64,000 nt of DNA from Archivesica marissinica (Eukaryota > Mollusca > Bivalvia > Venerida > Vesicomyidae). Positions 36,085 through 48,540 of this stretch are shown piece by piece (the first letter of the stretch is position 1; each line of letters starts with the position of its first letter). The notes below the pieces were generated by a model that saw nothing but the letters and a program-made list of their open reading frames with translations, made no database searches and was not told the DNA's origin. A program made the position numbers and the translations under genes. Location of the stretch: positions 17,647,263-17,711,262 of the forward strand of contig CM026391.1 of NCBI GenBank assembly GCA_014843695.1, written 5' to 3'.

Positions 36085-37095
36085 CTTCTGGTCTTGTGTC
36101 ATTGAAACCCATGCAGTTTTGCTAATCTTGAATTTACCGCTTCCAATCAAGGCACTACGGAGGTCCTTAAATTGACTGTACAAGGTATTTCCAGTGGCTT
36201 CGACGTCCAGTCCACAGTCTGTTTGAGAACGTGATTTAGTGACCCGCAGTTGTTGTTTGTCCAATTCGTGTATATTAGGTCATCCCGAGCAGGTTCGTTA
36301 ACTTTAGTTTTCAGATGTTGTCTTAGTCGGTCGCGTAAAAATTTGACAAATTTGTCAGAGCAGTGTTGTTCCAGCTCGTCACATTTTTCGTCAACAGATA
36401 TGCTGTCGTCTGCGTTGATTACACCGTGGTCACCTAATATACGACCGAGAATGTCATTTCTGTCTTTTAGGTTTACAACATCGTCAATCAGTTTCTGTTT
36501 TGCGTTCTGTCGTATGTGTCTTGTCAGTTGTCACTGCTTTGACAAGAGCACGTTCGGCATCACTGCCTATGACCAGTTTGTTCAATGGAACGTCTACAAG
36601 TTTCATTTTCAGGTGATGAAAGAAGTGGCAGTATGACCCGAAATCACTGTTATCGTGTATGTATAACGGTCCGGAAAAGAAGGTGCTTGTTTTGAGGTAA
36701 CCTTTGTCACAGTCGTCTGTTTGTAGCACGTCACTGCCACATGCATGTCACACAAGTTAAACGTTTTGTCTACACCCAAACTAGATTGACCTGTGCTACA
36801 CGATTTTTTTAAGTCTGTCATTTGTTCATCAGTGTAGAGAATGATACATGGTGTCATTGCATCAGTTCTTATGATTGACCTCGCAAATATGTCATCTTCA
36901 GTCACCATATTTTGCAACACATTGATTTGGTCGGCAATGTTTTTCCTTGGAAAGTCGTGTATTTTTTCTTGTTGTACAATTGCTGTAACCCAGACGGTCT
37001 TGAAATATCGTCATATTTGTGTTTGAGTCTATCAAATATCTCTTTTAGATTTTTTTTGTTTGTTTGATAATGTCATGTACGTCGTCCATAACATA
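36085..37095 (-). pseudogene. degenerate MULE-like transposase
   Basis: Minus-strand pieces in shifting frames read, in order: a stretch ending NKKKIHDFPRKNIADQINVL, then TEDDIFARSII, QSSLGVDKTFNLCDMHVAVT, FHHLKMKLVDVPLNKLVIGS, DAERALVKAV, a lysine/aspartate-rich spacer and WTNNNCGSLNHVLKQTVDW. The D of LGVDKTFNL, the D of GSDAERAL and the late TNNN..LNH motif are in the order of a MULE-type DDE transposase. Several frame changes and stops break it, so it is not functional. The similarity is from memory of such transposon proteins; the exact superfamily assignment is moderate. No inverted ends were found. Confidence 0.6.
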
Positions 37096-37570
37096 GTCTG
37101 GTGTACGCGTGTGTGGCGCAGTTGAGGATGATACAGATGTTACCAGCCGATTTTTTTGTTCAGAGGAGAGGGACTAGCATCGATCATTATTATCATACCA
37201 TACTAGATCGCTTTCTCAATTGTAATCACCAGGCACCCACAATCAATTATGCAGCGACTGCAGCACGACAAAAATTCCTTGATACAACTTAAACCCATCA
37301 GTGTGGGGCAGATGAGGATATGCAATAACGGTCCTTTTCAACACCAAAAACAGAAATTGTTAGGGCTACCTTCTGTTTTTGTCCAAAACATGATAAGATT
37401 GCTGTACCGTCTATGGTCTCACTGGCAATCAGCACAACGGTGCACTTTTGACATGGAACATTATTATCTTAGCGAAAACTCCCTACCAAGAGGTAAATAT
37501 AGTAAAAAGTCGTGAGGGATAAACGGCAGTGTCAAGCATCTATAGGTGCACAACTTTTAGTCGCTCAGTT

Positions 37571-37880
37571 ACAATACCTTCAGTCGGGTAGATATTCATT
37601 ACATCTAACCAATGGTTGCTCACTTACAGTGCCTTCAGTCGGATAGATATTCATTACATCTAACCAATGGTTGCTCACTTACAGTGCCTTCAGTCGGATA
37701 GATATTCATTACATCTAACCAATGGTTGCTCACTTACAGTGCCTTCAGTCGGATAGACCTTCATTACATCTAACCTTTGGTCGCGCACTTACAGTGCCTT
37801 CAGTCGGGTAGATATTCATTACATCTAACCATTGGTCGCTCACTTACAGTGCCTTCAGTCGGATAGACCTTCATTACATC
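37571..37880. repeat. minisatellite, 55 bp unit, about 6 copies
   Basis: The unit contains CAGTGCCTTCAGTCGGATAG and ATTCATTACATCTAACCAAT. Confidence 0.93.
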
Positions 37881-37902
37881 TAACACAACAACAGGCCTTT
37901 CC

Positions 37903-39310
37903 GATAGACCTATGTTAGATATACCATTCTACCATAGATGTTAGATATACCATTCTACCATAGACTTGTGTTAGATATACCATTCTACCATAGATGTTAG
38001 ATATACCATTCTACTATAGACTAATGTTAGATATACCATTCTACCATAGACTAATGTTAGATATACATTCTACCATAGACTTGTGTTAGATATACCATTC
38101 TACCATAGACTTGTGTTAGATATACCATTCTACCATAGACTTGTGTTAGATATACCATTCTACCATAGACTTGTGTTAGATATACATTCTACCATAGACT
38201 TGTGTTAGATATACCATTCTACCATAGATGTTAGATATACCATTCTACCATAGACTTGTGTTAGATATACCATTCTACCATAGATGTTAGATATACCATT
38301 CTACCATAGACTTGTGTTAGATATACATTCTACCATAGATGTTAGATATACCATTCTACCATAGACTAATGTTAGATATACCATTCTACCATAGATGTTA
38401 GATATACCATTCTACCATAGACTTGTGTTAGATATACATTCTACCATAGACTTATGTTAGATATACATTCTACCATAGACTTGTGTTAGATATACCATTC
38501 TACCATAGACTTGTGTTAGATATACATTCTACCATAGACTTATGTTAGATATACATTCTACCATAGACTTATGTTAGATATACATTCTACCATAGACTTT
38601 AGATTACATTCTACCATAGACTTGTTAGATATACCATTCTACCATAGATGTTAGATATACCATTCTACCATAGACTTGTGTTAGATATACATTCTACCAT
38701 AGACTTATGTTAGATATACATTCTACCATAGACTTGTGTTAGATATACATTCTACCATAGACTTGTGTTAGATATACATTCTACCATAGACTTATGTTAG
38801 ATATACATTCTACCATAGACTTATGTTAGATATACATTCTACCATAGACTTATGTTAGATATACATTCTACCATAGACTTATGATGTTAGATATACATTC
38901 TACCATAGACTTGTGTTAGATATACATTCTACCATAGACTTATGTTAGATATACATTCTACCATAGACTTGTGTTAGATATACATTCTACCATAGACTTA
39001 TGTTAGATATACATTCTACCATAGACTTGTGTTAGATATACATTCTACCATAGACTTGTGTTAGATATACCATTCTACCATAGACTTGTGTTAGATATAC
39101 CATTCTACCATAGACTTGTGTTAGATATACATTCTACCATAGACTTGTGTTAGATATACCATTCTACCATAGACGTATGTTAGATATACATTCTACCATA
39201 GACTAATGTTAGATATACATTCTACAATAGACTTATGTTAGATATACATTCTACCATAGACTTATGTTAGATATACATTCTACCATAGACTAATGTTAGA
39301 TATACATTCA
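37903..39310. repeat. minisatellite, about 22-30 bp unit, about 50 copies
   Basis: The unit is GTTAGATATACCATTCTACC plus ATAGACTTGT. Copies lack one C (ATACATTC) mostly in the right half, or lack ACTTGT in the left half, so length variants cluster by position. Confidence 0.95.
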
Positions 39311-39479
39311 ATATACTTATAATGTTAGATTATATATTGGTTCCTGGCTTAATCATATTGTATCTATTTCTAAATTAACATGCAATTATTGTGATCAACA
39401 CTAATCCACTGGATTCAAAGATATCTAATTTTGCACCCAATCAGAAATTAAATAATAAATATCAAACCAAAGTCAATAT

Positions 39480-39672
39480 GATTGGCTAGCATGCTCACTT
39501 CTCACAACCCGGGTTTGATTCCCAGCCTGGTATATATTTGTATGTAAGAATATTGTGGTCGCCATATAGAACATGTGGATTTCTCTGTGTACATTCCACA
39601 CAAAGTACCACATATACATTTGCATCCACGCCAATGACAGTGATTAATATACGTTTTGTAACAATTGTAAAA
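39480..39672 (+). mobile_element. SINE family C, degraded copy
   Basis: GATTGGCTAGCATGCTCACT, GGGTTTGATTCCCAGCCTGG, GTGGTCGCCA and CGCCAATGACAGTGATTAAT follow the family C order with many substitutions and gaps. Confidence 0.65.
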
Positions 39673-39765
39673 TCAATAATAAATTATAAACAAATATTGA
39701 AATAGCACATTTTGAAAATAAAGCTAAACTATATTCCCCGACACCACAGTCTTAAAATGTACCGG

Positions 39766-40053
39766 ACTGTAGTCCAGTGGTAACACGTTGGACTGGTAAT
39801 CCAGGGATGGCAGGTTCGATCCCCCCGTATGACCCTAATAAAATTAACAGTCTTTCAGATGGGACTTTAAACTGAGGTCTCGTGTCGGTGCTTTACACTG
39901 TGCACGTAAAAGAACCAGAGGAGACTCTGGAATGGATCTTTGTCTGTATCATTGCACTATCCTCCAAAAATCTAAAATGACTAATCTCTTCAGGAGGCGT
40001 AGCTCATATGGGCAACTGGTAGCGACGATAAATAAACGTAAAACACACACAAA
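39766..40053 (+). mobile_element. SINE family A
   Basis: Head GTAGTCCAGTGGTAACACG, anticodon arm TTGGACTGGTAATCCAG, family body and tail GGGCAACTGGTAGCGACGAT AAATAAACG, ending about 220 bp from the FPGT stop codon. Confidence 0.85.
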
Positions 40054-40272
40054 AATGTACCGCCCTATTGCCTCTTTTATCAAGCATAATTAGCTGTCAA
40101 TCACCGTAAGATAGCAAAATTGTCTAGGGGATAATCCCCAAATACCCACTACCAGACTTAACCCCGCGGCCCAAGATGCATCAAACCTCCTTTCTGACCC
40201 ACCCTGCCCCTTTACTGACCCAATCTGCCCTTTTTCCACTCTAAAATAAACCATATAACATACATGTATTTG

Positions 40273-41936
40273 CTAGAATGTGCATGTATTGTCACCGAAC
40301 TTTATTGCATTGTACAGAACATTCCTCTTCTCCAACATGGCTTCCACATCCTTTTGTTTAAGTAGAGTTGCCATAGAAACCAGTTGGAATGATGCCAGAG
40401 ATGTTACTCTCGGATTGTCGGTCTTTACTGCATGCAGGCATTGAAGAGCCAGCGCTAGAGATTCACTGGAGTCGCCCGCTACTGGAAACAAGTTTGAGTA
40501 CCAGAGATTGATCTTAGAGTTGGTACAAATTGGACGTACAGAGACTATGTCTATACTCAGCATTGCAGTGTAGTCTTCAACAAATTTTCCCAGAAATGGC
40601 AGCCTCTTAATATCCACTCTTGGCGCTTCCTTCTTCAAGTCGTCTTTAATATCAAAGAATACGGTCACAAATTTGGTTCGACTATTCTCATTGATTGGAA
40701 TTGTATGGATGAAGAGGTCATTTGGAAAGTCCAGTGTCTCCAGATGGTTCATGTACTCTACCAAGATGGACATACCAGTTTCTGCATCTTTGACCCTCAC
40801 CTTTGACTCAAACTCGCAACTGCTAAGTATACAGTTCTGTCCAACTTTAACAGGAATGTCGAACTTGCAGAACTCCACTATAGCGGTGGAAGATATGTAC
40901 GATTCTGTTGGAAGGCAACTGTGCATGACACAACCGAGGGCGGTATCGGATAGTCTCAACACCTTGACTGGTGTCGGCTGATCCTGAGAATCCTCAGATC
41001 CGGGCCTAGTTGTGGTCATGGATGGTTCTTTGGTCCAAAGATTGAAAACATCTTTTGCCAATCCAACTTCAGCTTGGAAAATGTCATCACAACAGAAGTA
41101 CTCAATGTACTCCTTGGTCGTCCCAATATGTATGAATTTAGAAGAATTCATCACTAGCAGACGTATAGTTGAGCCACATAGAGCATTGAATAATGTTTTC
41201 CTTGTTTGATATAGGCCTGGTGTAACCATGCTTACATTTGATGCATTGTTAGTATAGTCCGAAGTTGCTCTTGAACCCAAGGCTTGCAGAAAATCTCCGT
41301 ACGCATCAATTTCACAGTTCAATCCCCCAATGTCTTCTATAAATGCTAGTAATTTCTTTGTGATATCATGAGCAAAGAAGAATGAGCTGTCTGTATAAGC
41401 AGCTTTACCTTTAACTTGTACCCCGTCAGCAAAGTCCCGATCGGTAGCTTTGAGGACTGCACCTTTCTTGTGCATCACAACTTCACTGGGCTTCTGTAGT
41501 ACTTCCAGACATTCACAACTCTGTAACGGAATTCTCGGATCAACTTGATCAATGTCCTTTATAACATATACACCATGTACCGCGCCAACAGCCAAAGTGG
41601 ACGGGTGAGCCAAAGCAGTGAAACCTGTCTTCGCAAACGTCACGTCTTCATGATCGTTTCCCAAGTTATACACAATAAGGTCATCAGCACATGTTACAAA
41701 TACTCCACATGGCATTTTAGGAATGAGTGGATAAAACATGGCTAGTTTGATGTCCAGAATCTGATAAATGGGATTTCCTTTCGGTAATGGAGAGAAGATT
41801 TTTCCGAGTACGCTTGCATTAGGCATTCTCTGGCTGAGACCTCCGGAATGGATCAATAGTATTTTATAGTTGTATAGGTCCATACCAAACTTCTTATACA
41901 GGTACTGTAGACTTATGATGGTTGCCCCGCCATTTC
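40273..41936 (-). CDS. FPGT: FPGT main exon
   Basis: Starts with NGGATIISLQYLYKKFG, runs through the catalytic LIHSGG..RMPNAS segment and the C-terminal beta-helix-like half, and ends FGDNTCTF with TAG. Confidence 0.92.
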
Positions 41937-42482
41937 CTGTAGAACAAGAGGGCGACAGTTAAATTTTAGTTCATTTTATCACCATCCCACAATGTGCTGA
42001 CACCCTTTGGGCAGTACTATGATTTTCCAAAGGGGGTGGGGAGTTTTGGTGTGAAGGGGGTGGGGAGTTTTGGTGTGAAGGGGGTGGGGGGGTTTTGGTG
42101 TGAAGGGGGTGGGGAGTTTTGGTGTGAAGGGGGTGCGGAGTTTTGGTGTGAAGAGGGGGGAATAGTGAAAACATTTTTTTAAATGGGAAGAAATATAAAT
42201 TGACAGCCGTACAGGGGGGTGGGGAGATTAAACTACCTAAACCCCCATGATCTGCCACTTCTGACAATAATCAATGCAAATTCAGAGATAAAGACAAACA
42301 CATTGTAGTTACCAATTTTTGGTCCTGGTGGGTCTGCTACAACCAGTATTGGTATTCCGTACGGAAGTTCCCCTCGCTCATACTTGTACTCTATCTGCCT
42401 CTCGTACACACTCTTCTGCTCCTCGTCTACAGCAGTGAGAACAATTACATCCCAAAATGGGTCTCCCAGCTCCGTCTTCAAA
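40273..42482 (-). CDS. FPGT: fucose-1-phosphate guanylyltransferase, two exons, short 5' exon missing
   Basis: Exons 42482-42313 and 41936-40273 join in phase (donor ATTG then GTAACT; acceptor CTACAG then GAAATGG) to give 610 residues and a TAG stop, close to the family's usual length of about 600. FPGT makes GDP-L-fucose from fucose-1-phosphate and GTP in the cytosolic salvage pathway. Visible family segments: FWDVIVLTAVDEEQ, DPPGPKIGNGGAT across the intron, LLIHSGGLSQRMPNASVLGK (nucleotide and substrate binding), VFVTCADDLIVYNLG, GFTALAHPSTLAVG, EIDAYGDFLQALG and SKFIHIGTTKEY. No ATG lies in frame upstream of 42482 before a stop, so the first codons come from an unseen exon, expected to encode roughly 30 residues. 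A G-rich repeat lies in the intron. Confidence 0.93.
42038..42160. repeat. 24 bp G-rich repeats in the FPGT intron
   Basis: About five copies of GGAGTTTTGGTGTGAAGGGG GTGG. On the gene strand this is C-rich and lies between donor and acceptor. Confidence 0.9.
42313..42482 (-). CDS. FPGT: FPGT upstream exon
   Basis: Encodes KTELGDPFWDVIVLTAVDEE through DPPGPKIG and ends with donor GTAACT. The likely acceptor is the AG at 42484-42483, with a weak pyrimidine tract, so the left edge is less certain than the right. Confidence 0.82.
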
Positions 42483-42485
42483 CTC

Positions 42486-43389
42486 CCTTAAAACAGAACT
42501 ACGCGGGTTACACGTGTTGGGATGAAAATGGCCGATTATCGAAAGGATACGAGGATTAAACACATCTCTTGTTATCAAGTTTGTACACAACTGTAATCAA
42601 AACTAGAAATACTACAGTGCATGCAAAGATTTTCTTTCATTTGAACTAGTGACCTATTTTTTTATTAGAAACTGTCGATTATTGGAAACTGTCGATTATC
42701 GAAAGGAACAAAGCTGTCATCAAGATGAAACTTGTGAGAATTTTTGAAATTGTAGTCAAAACTAGAAATACTGCAAGGATTTGAACTAGTGACCTATTTT
42801 TTTATTGGAAACTGTTGATTATCGAAAGAAACAAAGATGTCATCAAGATGTAACTTGTGAGAATTTTTTAACAAAGTCATATGGAAAATAGAGTTGCCAG
42901 TCTTTACATACATCAATACATCAGTGTTGAGGGTTGCAAATTGTCTTAACTTCTATAAATCCCATCTTGTTTGTGGACTCAAAGAGTTTCTCTGTTCCGG
43001 TAAGTGTATTTCTCATCTCCACAGCAAATGCCTATCAAGGTCTTAAAATTGTTTAGTGTAATGCAGGCAGAGCATTCCAGTGATTTATAATCACTTGTTG
43101 CGAAAAGAAATTAATTCTACATGTAGTTTCAAGCCGACATTGATGTTTCTGTAGCTTATATGGTTGTTGTATCGGACATATCAAAGAATACTTTGCAGTC
43201 AATATTTTCTTTGTTGTGTAACAATTTATAAACCTCAATAAGATCTCCACCTAGTATTCTGTATGTTAAGGAAGGCAAGTTGAAGTTTCTCAATCTATCT
43301 TCATATGGAAGATGTCTTATTTCAGGTACAAACTTTGTGAAGTTCCTTCAGGTGTGAAAGACCTTGAGTTTGCCCCCATATGTAGCCAT
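42486..43389. other. gene-free sequence with short duplications
   Basis: Segments with GAACTAGTGACCTATTTTTT, GAAACTGTCGATTATCGAAA and CAAGATGAAACTTGTGAGAA occur two or three times between 42520 and 42870. I could not place the missing FPGT first exon here. Confidence 0.5.
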
Positions 43390-43525
43390 TAGGCAAGGCA
43401 CTTAAATTCCACATTACCTCTTCTCTCTCCCTTGTGGCGAATGGCCTCCATCAGGAATGTGGTCTCAAGAAAGATTAATCTAACATTGTAATAACTTGTT
43501 TTGCAATCGAGCTAAAATAAATTAA
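43390..43525 (+). mobile_element. SINE family B, 5'-truncated
   Basis: AAGGCACTTAAATTCCACAT, CTTCTCTCTCCCTTGTGGCG and tail TTGCAATCGAGCTAAAATAA without the tRNA-like head. Confidence 0.72.
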
Positions 43526-43625
43526 CTTTATGTTTCGGCACATATTCTAGTGATTTAATATCTTTTTTTAGTCTTAGATTCCAAATAATGTTGCAGCATT
43601 CAAGGGTTTTGTTTTTTTATACAAA

Positions 43626-43846
43626 TTTATTGAGCTAGATTGCGAAAACAAGTTCTTCCAACTTATATTAATCACTCTCGAGACCTCATTCCTTATGGAA
43701 TCCAGCGCCCCGAGGGAGACAGAAGGGGCAACCTGGAATTTAAATGACTTGCCTAAGGGCAGAAATTGTAACGGCTCCAGCGGGGCTCGAACTCCCGACC
43801 TTTCGCACCTGAAGCGAACGCACATCCACTGCGCTATCACGACTTC
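43626..43846 (-). mobile_element. SINE family B, full-length copy
   Basis: Minus strand: GGAAGTCGTGATAGCGCAGT, B box GAGTTCGAGCCCCGC, TGGATTCCATAAGG, and tail GATTAATATAAGTTGGAAG. It lies about 100 bp from a truncated copy in the opposite direction. Confidence 0.82.
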
Positions 43847-43849
43847 CAC

Positions 43850-44720
43850 AAACTTGTTTTTTTAATGTAGGCTACGTTTGATTACTGATAAAAACGGTCT
43901 GCATATTAATCCAATAGTCCTATTTACAACTAATCAGCTAATATGATGACGGAACTTCAGGTCACTAGGCCTATACCATTTTCTTCCAGACTGTATTGAA
44001 CATGGGGTGTTGCAAAGTCTTACAAGTTACAGTTCTCGACAAGCAAGGATATAATCCGATATTCTTTAAATTGACAGTGTGGCAGACACTTTAGGTTATC
44101 AAAACGAACCAAGCTTGCATCAAACTGTAACTTAGAGCAAATCTTAAAGCTACCTCTGATCTTTTCATAACTTGTCAGCGTATCTGAAAAATATTTCTGC
44201 ATTCTCCAGGAATACAACAGCTGTCAGTCTTTGCTGATCAGAGTGATGCCCCTTGGAAGATATTGTATTTAACTCAAAGATATTTAAAACTCGCAAAGAA
44301 TGAACAGTAGCCTAAATTCCACCATGCACTATTTTGGCATTTTTATTACTAGCTAATACATCATGCATGTAATATGAAATAGACAGTAGTAACTATCAGC
44401 GGTGAAAGCCAATATCAATTACAGAACTAGACATCATAGGAGGAATACGACCACTCCCCGCAACGGTTTGACTGATGTTAATGCTGAGTATGTTTAATTT
44501 ACTGACTCAGTCGTATTAACAACTAAAGGCACTATAGTCAGGTTAACAATCTTATTGAGTGAGACAGAGTGTTGAAAAGAATTACATACTAAGGTTAAAA
44601 ACAGACGTTAGACTTACATGAGTGATACAGGGGCCAGGAATGGGGCTTGAATGTACATAGTAAGGAAGGCCATTCCAACGACATAGTGTTCAGTATTGTC
44701 TATTGTGGATGTACAGTCTT
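43850..44720. other. gene-free sequence
   Basis: Nothing beyond low-complexity AT-rich sequence was recognised. Confidence 0.4.
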
Positions 44721-44721
44721 T

Positions 44722-45106
44722 TTTATTTATGTTTATTTAACGTCGCTACCGGTTGCCCATTTGAGCGGTGGGCAGTTTACCTAACAATACCTTCCCTGGG
44801 CAGGCTCCAGCGGTTAACCAGTACTTGGTGCACCAACATCCGTAAGAAACTGCCAACGTTTTCAAGAAACTGCCAACTGTTTCATACTACTTAAAATGTG
44901 ATGAATAAAAAGAAATTAAAACGGTCACCTCTATATACTTCTACGGGACATAAATCCAGGAATCGCAGGTTCACCAACCTCCGTAAGAAACTACCAACTT
45001 GTTCATATAAAGACACGGTCTGAGCTGGAACCCGTGACCATCAGTGATGATAGGTTACAGTGGTATACAAGTCAGCAACCGTAACCACTCTACCACGGAG
45101 GCGGAC
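44722..45106 (-). mobile_element. SINE family D, rearranged with an internal insert
   Basis: The family D tail and body (TTTATTTAACGTCGCTACCG, GTTAACCAGTACTTGGTGC) lie at 44722-44850 and the head (GTATACAAGTCAGC, CCACGGAGGCGGAC) at 44975-45106. Between them, CACCAACnTCCGTAAGAAAC appears twice around an insert that contains AATCCAGGAATCGCAGGTTC, a fragment of the family A tRNA-like head. This is a chimeric or nested element. Confidence 0.7.
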
Positions 45107-45654
45107 AGTCATGATTGGTGATAGTTTATATGGTACTGAGTTTGGGGACTATGGAAAAATATTTAGTGTATATTTACTGTGCTATTAAAAAGTATTAAAT
45201 AATTTAAATATTAAAATTTATTTTGTATTGAAAACCTATATTATTGTACCATCGAGAATTAAAGATTTGATCAATTGTATCATTTCATTGAGTGTCTGTA
45301 AGTTACGATCAATCGAATGTCATGAACAAGTCCAAGCGATGACATCGTGTAATTTACATTAAATGTGAGAAGTGATCAGTCCATGGAAAATGATTTCCAA
45401 ATAATTGATAAATCGCATCACATATAAATATCAATGGATGTTCCCATGGTACTATCTTACACGATTCGGATGTCTGCGTCAGAAGTAATTAAACGGTGGC
45501 ATGTTCGAACCCAACAGTGTAATACTTCGATGAGAGGAAGCTATCCAGACGGCATGCAAAAGGTCAATGGTTCTACCCTGGTGTCCGCCAACATTCCAGA
45601 AGGTGAACCTGACACTAGTTGATTCTGGGACGGGGGTGGGGGGCATGGGCCACC
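45107..45654. other. gene-free sequence
   Basis: No supported gene. The reading frame that runs from here into the array has no recognisable domain. Confidence 0.4.
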
Positions 45655-48193
45655 GTGTTGGACTATCGTGGATTGACAGTCAAGATGGGCTATTGTGGAT
45701 GGACTGTTGTGGGTGGACAGTCAAGATGGACTGTTTTGGGTGGACATACAAGATGGACTGTTGTGGATGGACAGTCAAGATGGACTGTTGTGGATGGACA
45801 GTCAAGATGGACTGTTGTGGGTGGACAGTCAAGATGGACTGTTGTGGATGGACAGTCAAGATGGATAGTTGTGGATGGACAGTCAAGATGGACTGTTGTG
45901 GGTGGACAGTCAAGATGGACTGTTGTGGATGGACAGTCAAGATGGGTGGTTGTGGATGGACAGTCAAGATGGACTGTTGTGGATGGACAGTCAAGATGGG
46001 TGGTTGTGGATGGACAGTCAAGATGGACTGTTGTGGATGGACATACAAGATGGACTGTTGTGGATGGACAGTCAAGATTGACTGTTGTGGATGGACAGAC
46101 AAGATGGACTGTTGTGGATGGACAGTCAAGATGGACTGTTGTGGATGGACAGACAAGATGGACTGTTGTGGGTGGACAGTCAAGATGGACTGTTGTGGAT
46201 GGACAGTCAAGATGGACTGTTGTGGATGGACAGTCAAGATGGACTGTTGTGGATGGACAGACAAGATGGACTGTTGTTGATGGACAGTCAAGATGGACTG
46301 TTGTGGGTGGACAGTCAAGATGGACTGTTGTTGATGGACTGTTGTGGGTGGAGTCAAGATGGACTGTTGTGGATGGACAGACAAGATGGACTGTTGTGGA
46401 TGGACAGACACGATGGGTGGTTGTGGATGGACAGACAAGATGGAATGTTGTGGATGGACAGACAAGATGGGTGGTTGTGGATGGACAGACAAGATGGACT
46501 GTTGTGGATGGACAGACAAGATGGACTGTTGTGGATGGACATACAAGATGGACTGTTGTGGATGGACAGTCAAGATGGACTGTTGTGGGTGGACAGTCAA
46601 GATGGACTGCTGTGGATGGACAGACAAGATGGACTGTTGTGGGTGAACAGTCAAAATGGACTGTTGTGGATGGACAGTTGTGGGTGGACAGTCAAGATGG
46701 ACTGTTGTGGATGGACAGACAAGATGGACTGTTGTGGATGGACAGACACGATGGGTGGTTGTGGATGGACAGACAAGATGGAATGTTGTGGATGGACAGA
46801 CAAGATGGGTGGTTGTGGATGGACAGACAAGATGGACTGTTGTGGATGGACAGACAAGATGGACTGTTGTGGATGGACATACAAGATGGACTGTTGTGGA
46901 TGGACAGTCAAGATGGACTGTTGTGGGTGGACAGTCAAGATGGACTGCTGTGGATGGACAGACAAGATGGACTGTTGTGGATGGACAGTCAAGATGGACT
47001 GTTGTGGGTGAACAGTCAAGATGGACTGTTGTGGATGGACAGACAAGATGGACTGTTGTGGATGGACAGACAAGATGGACTGTTGTGGATGGACAGACAA
47101 GATGGAATGTTGTGGATGGACAGTCAAGATGGACTGTTGTGGGTGAACAGTCAAGATGGACTGTTGTGGATGGACAGACAAGATGGAATGTTGTGGATGG
47201 ACAGTCAAGATGGACTGTTGTGGGTGGACAGACAAGATGGACTGTTGTGGATGGACAGACAAGATGGACTGTTGTGGGTGAACAGTCAAGATGGACTGTT
47301 GTGGATGGACAGACACCATGGGTGGTTGTGGGTGGACAGACAAGATGGACTGTTGTGGATGGACAGACAAGATGGACTGTTGTGGATGGACAGTCAAGAT
47401 GGACTGTTGTGGATGGACAATCACGATGGACTGTTGTGGGTGAACAGTCAAGATGGACTGTTGTGGATGGACAGACAAGATGGACTGTTGTGGATGGACA
47501 GACAAGATGGGTGGTTGTGGATGGACAGTCAATATGGACTGTTGTGGATGGACAGTCAGGATGGACTGTTGTGGATGGACAGTCAAGATGGACTGTTGTG
47601 GATGGACAGTCAGGATGGACTGTTGTGGATGGACAGTCAGGATGGACTGTTGTGGATGGACAGACAAGATGGAATGTTGTGGATGGACAGTCAAGATGGA
47701 CTGTTGTGGGTGGACAGACAAGATGGACTGTTGTGGATGGACAGACAAGATGGACTGTTGTGGTGAACAGTCAAGATGGACTGTTGTGGATGGACAGACA
47801 CGATGGGTGGTTGTGGGTGGACAGACAAGATGGACTGTTGTGGATGGACAGACAAGATGGACTGTTGTGGATGGACAGTCAAGATGGACTGTTGTGGATG
47901 GACAATCAAGATGGACTGTTGTGGGTGAACAGTCAAGATGGACTGTTGTGGATGGACAGACAAGATGGACTGTTGTGGATGGACAGACAAGATGGGTGGT
48001 TGTGGATGGACAGTCAAGATGGACTGTTGTGGATGGACAGTCAGGATGGACTGTTGTGGATGGACAGTCAAGATGGACTGTTGTGGATGGACAGTCAAGA
48101 TGGACTGTTGTGGATGGACAGTCAGGATGGACTGTTGTGGATGGACAGTCAGGATGGACAGTCAAGATGGACTGTTGTGGATGGACAGACAAG
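45655..48193. repeat. minisatellite, 27 bp unit, about 94 copies, with higher-order duplications
   Basis: The unit TGGACTGTTGTGGATGGACA plus GTCAAGA repeats every 27 bp. Since 27 is 3 x 9, long frames stay open in several phases on both strands (up to 715 codons plus, 516 minus). Variant units repeat in blocks: one of about 338 bp (46344 onward and 46682 onward) and another of about 485 bp (near 47311 and 47796). There is no start context, signal peptide or non-repeat domain to support a gene. Confidence 0.96.
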
Positions 48194-48202
48194 ATGATCA
48201 CA

Positions 48203-48318
48203 AAATCACGCTGCTGGGCAGAGGGTGGTCACAAAAGCTCACCTGTTCGCTGCTGGGCAGAGGGTGGTCACAAAAGCTCACCTGTTTGCTGCTGGGCAGA
48301 GGGTGGTCACCTGTTCGC
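48203..48318. repeat. 38 bp repeat, 3 copies
   Basis: CGCTGCTGGGCAGAGGGTGG and TCACAAAAGCTCACCTGTT repeat directly after the 27 bp array. Confidence 0.88.
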
Positions 48319-48540
48319 TACAGCTATGACCAGTACCCATCCAAATATAAAAGACGGACTACTGGATGGATATATTTAATTTTTCCTTTGTCTAAAATTT
48401 CAATATATGCTATGCTTCCTTCCTATGACAACCATAAAAGTTACAAATACTGTATCAACAAGACCATTCAGAATCTATTCACAATCTCCAAGCATAAAAT
48501 AGCATCTCTAAAATAGCAAACCATTCAATAAATTCCTTGC

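Noticed and set aside
36250..36636. 128-codon plus-strand gene
   Set aside because: It is the antisense shadow of the MULE-like transposase remnant.
42378..42590. Separate 70-codon cysteine-rich gene upstream of FPGT
   Set aside because: It overlaps the FPGT upstream exon in another phase; the FPGT frame has clear family similarity and correct splicing.
45619..48516. Very long open frames (up to 715 codons) as a repetitive-protein gene
   Set aside because: The frames exist in several phases on both strands because the repeat unit is 27 bp. There is no signal peptide, non-repeat domain or splice structure.
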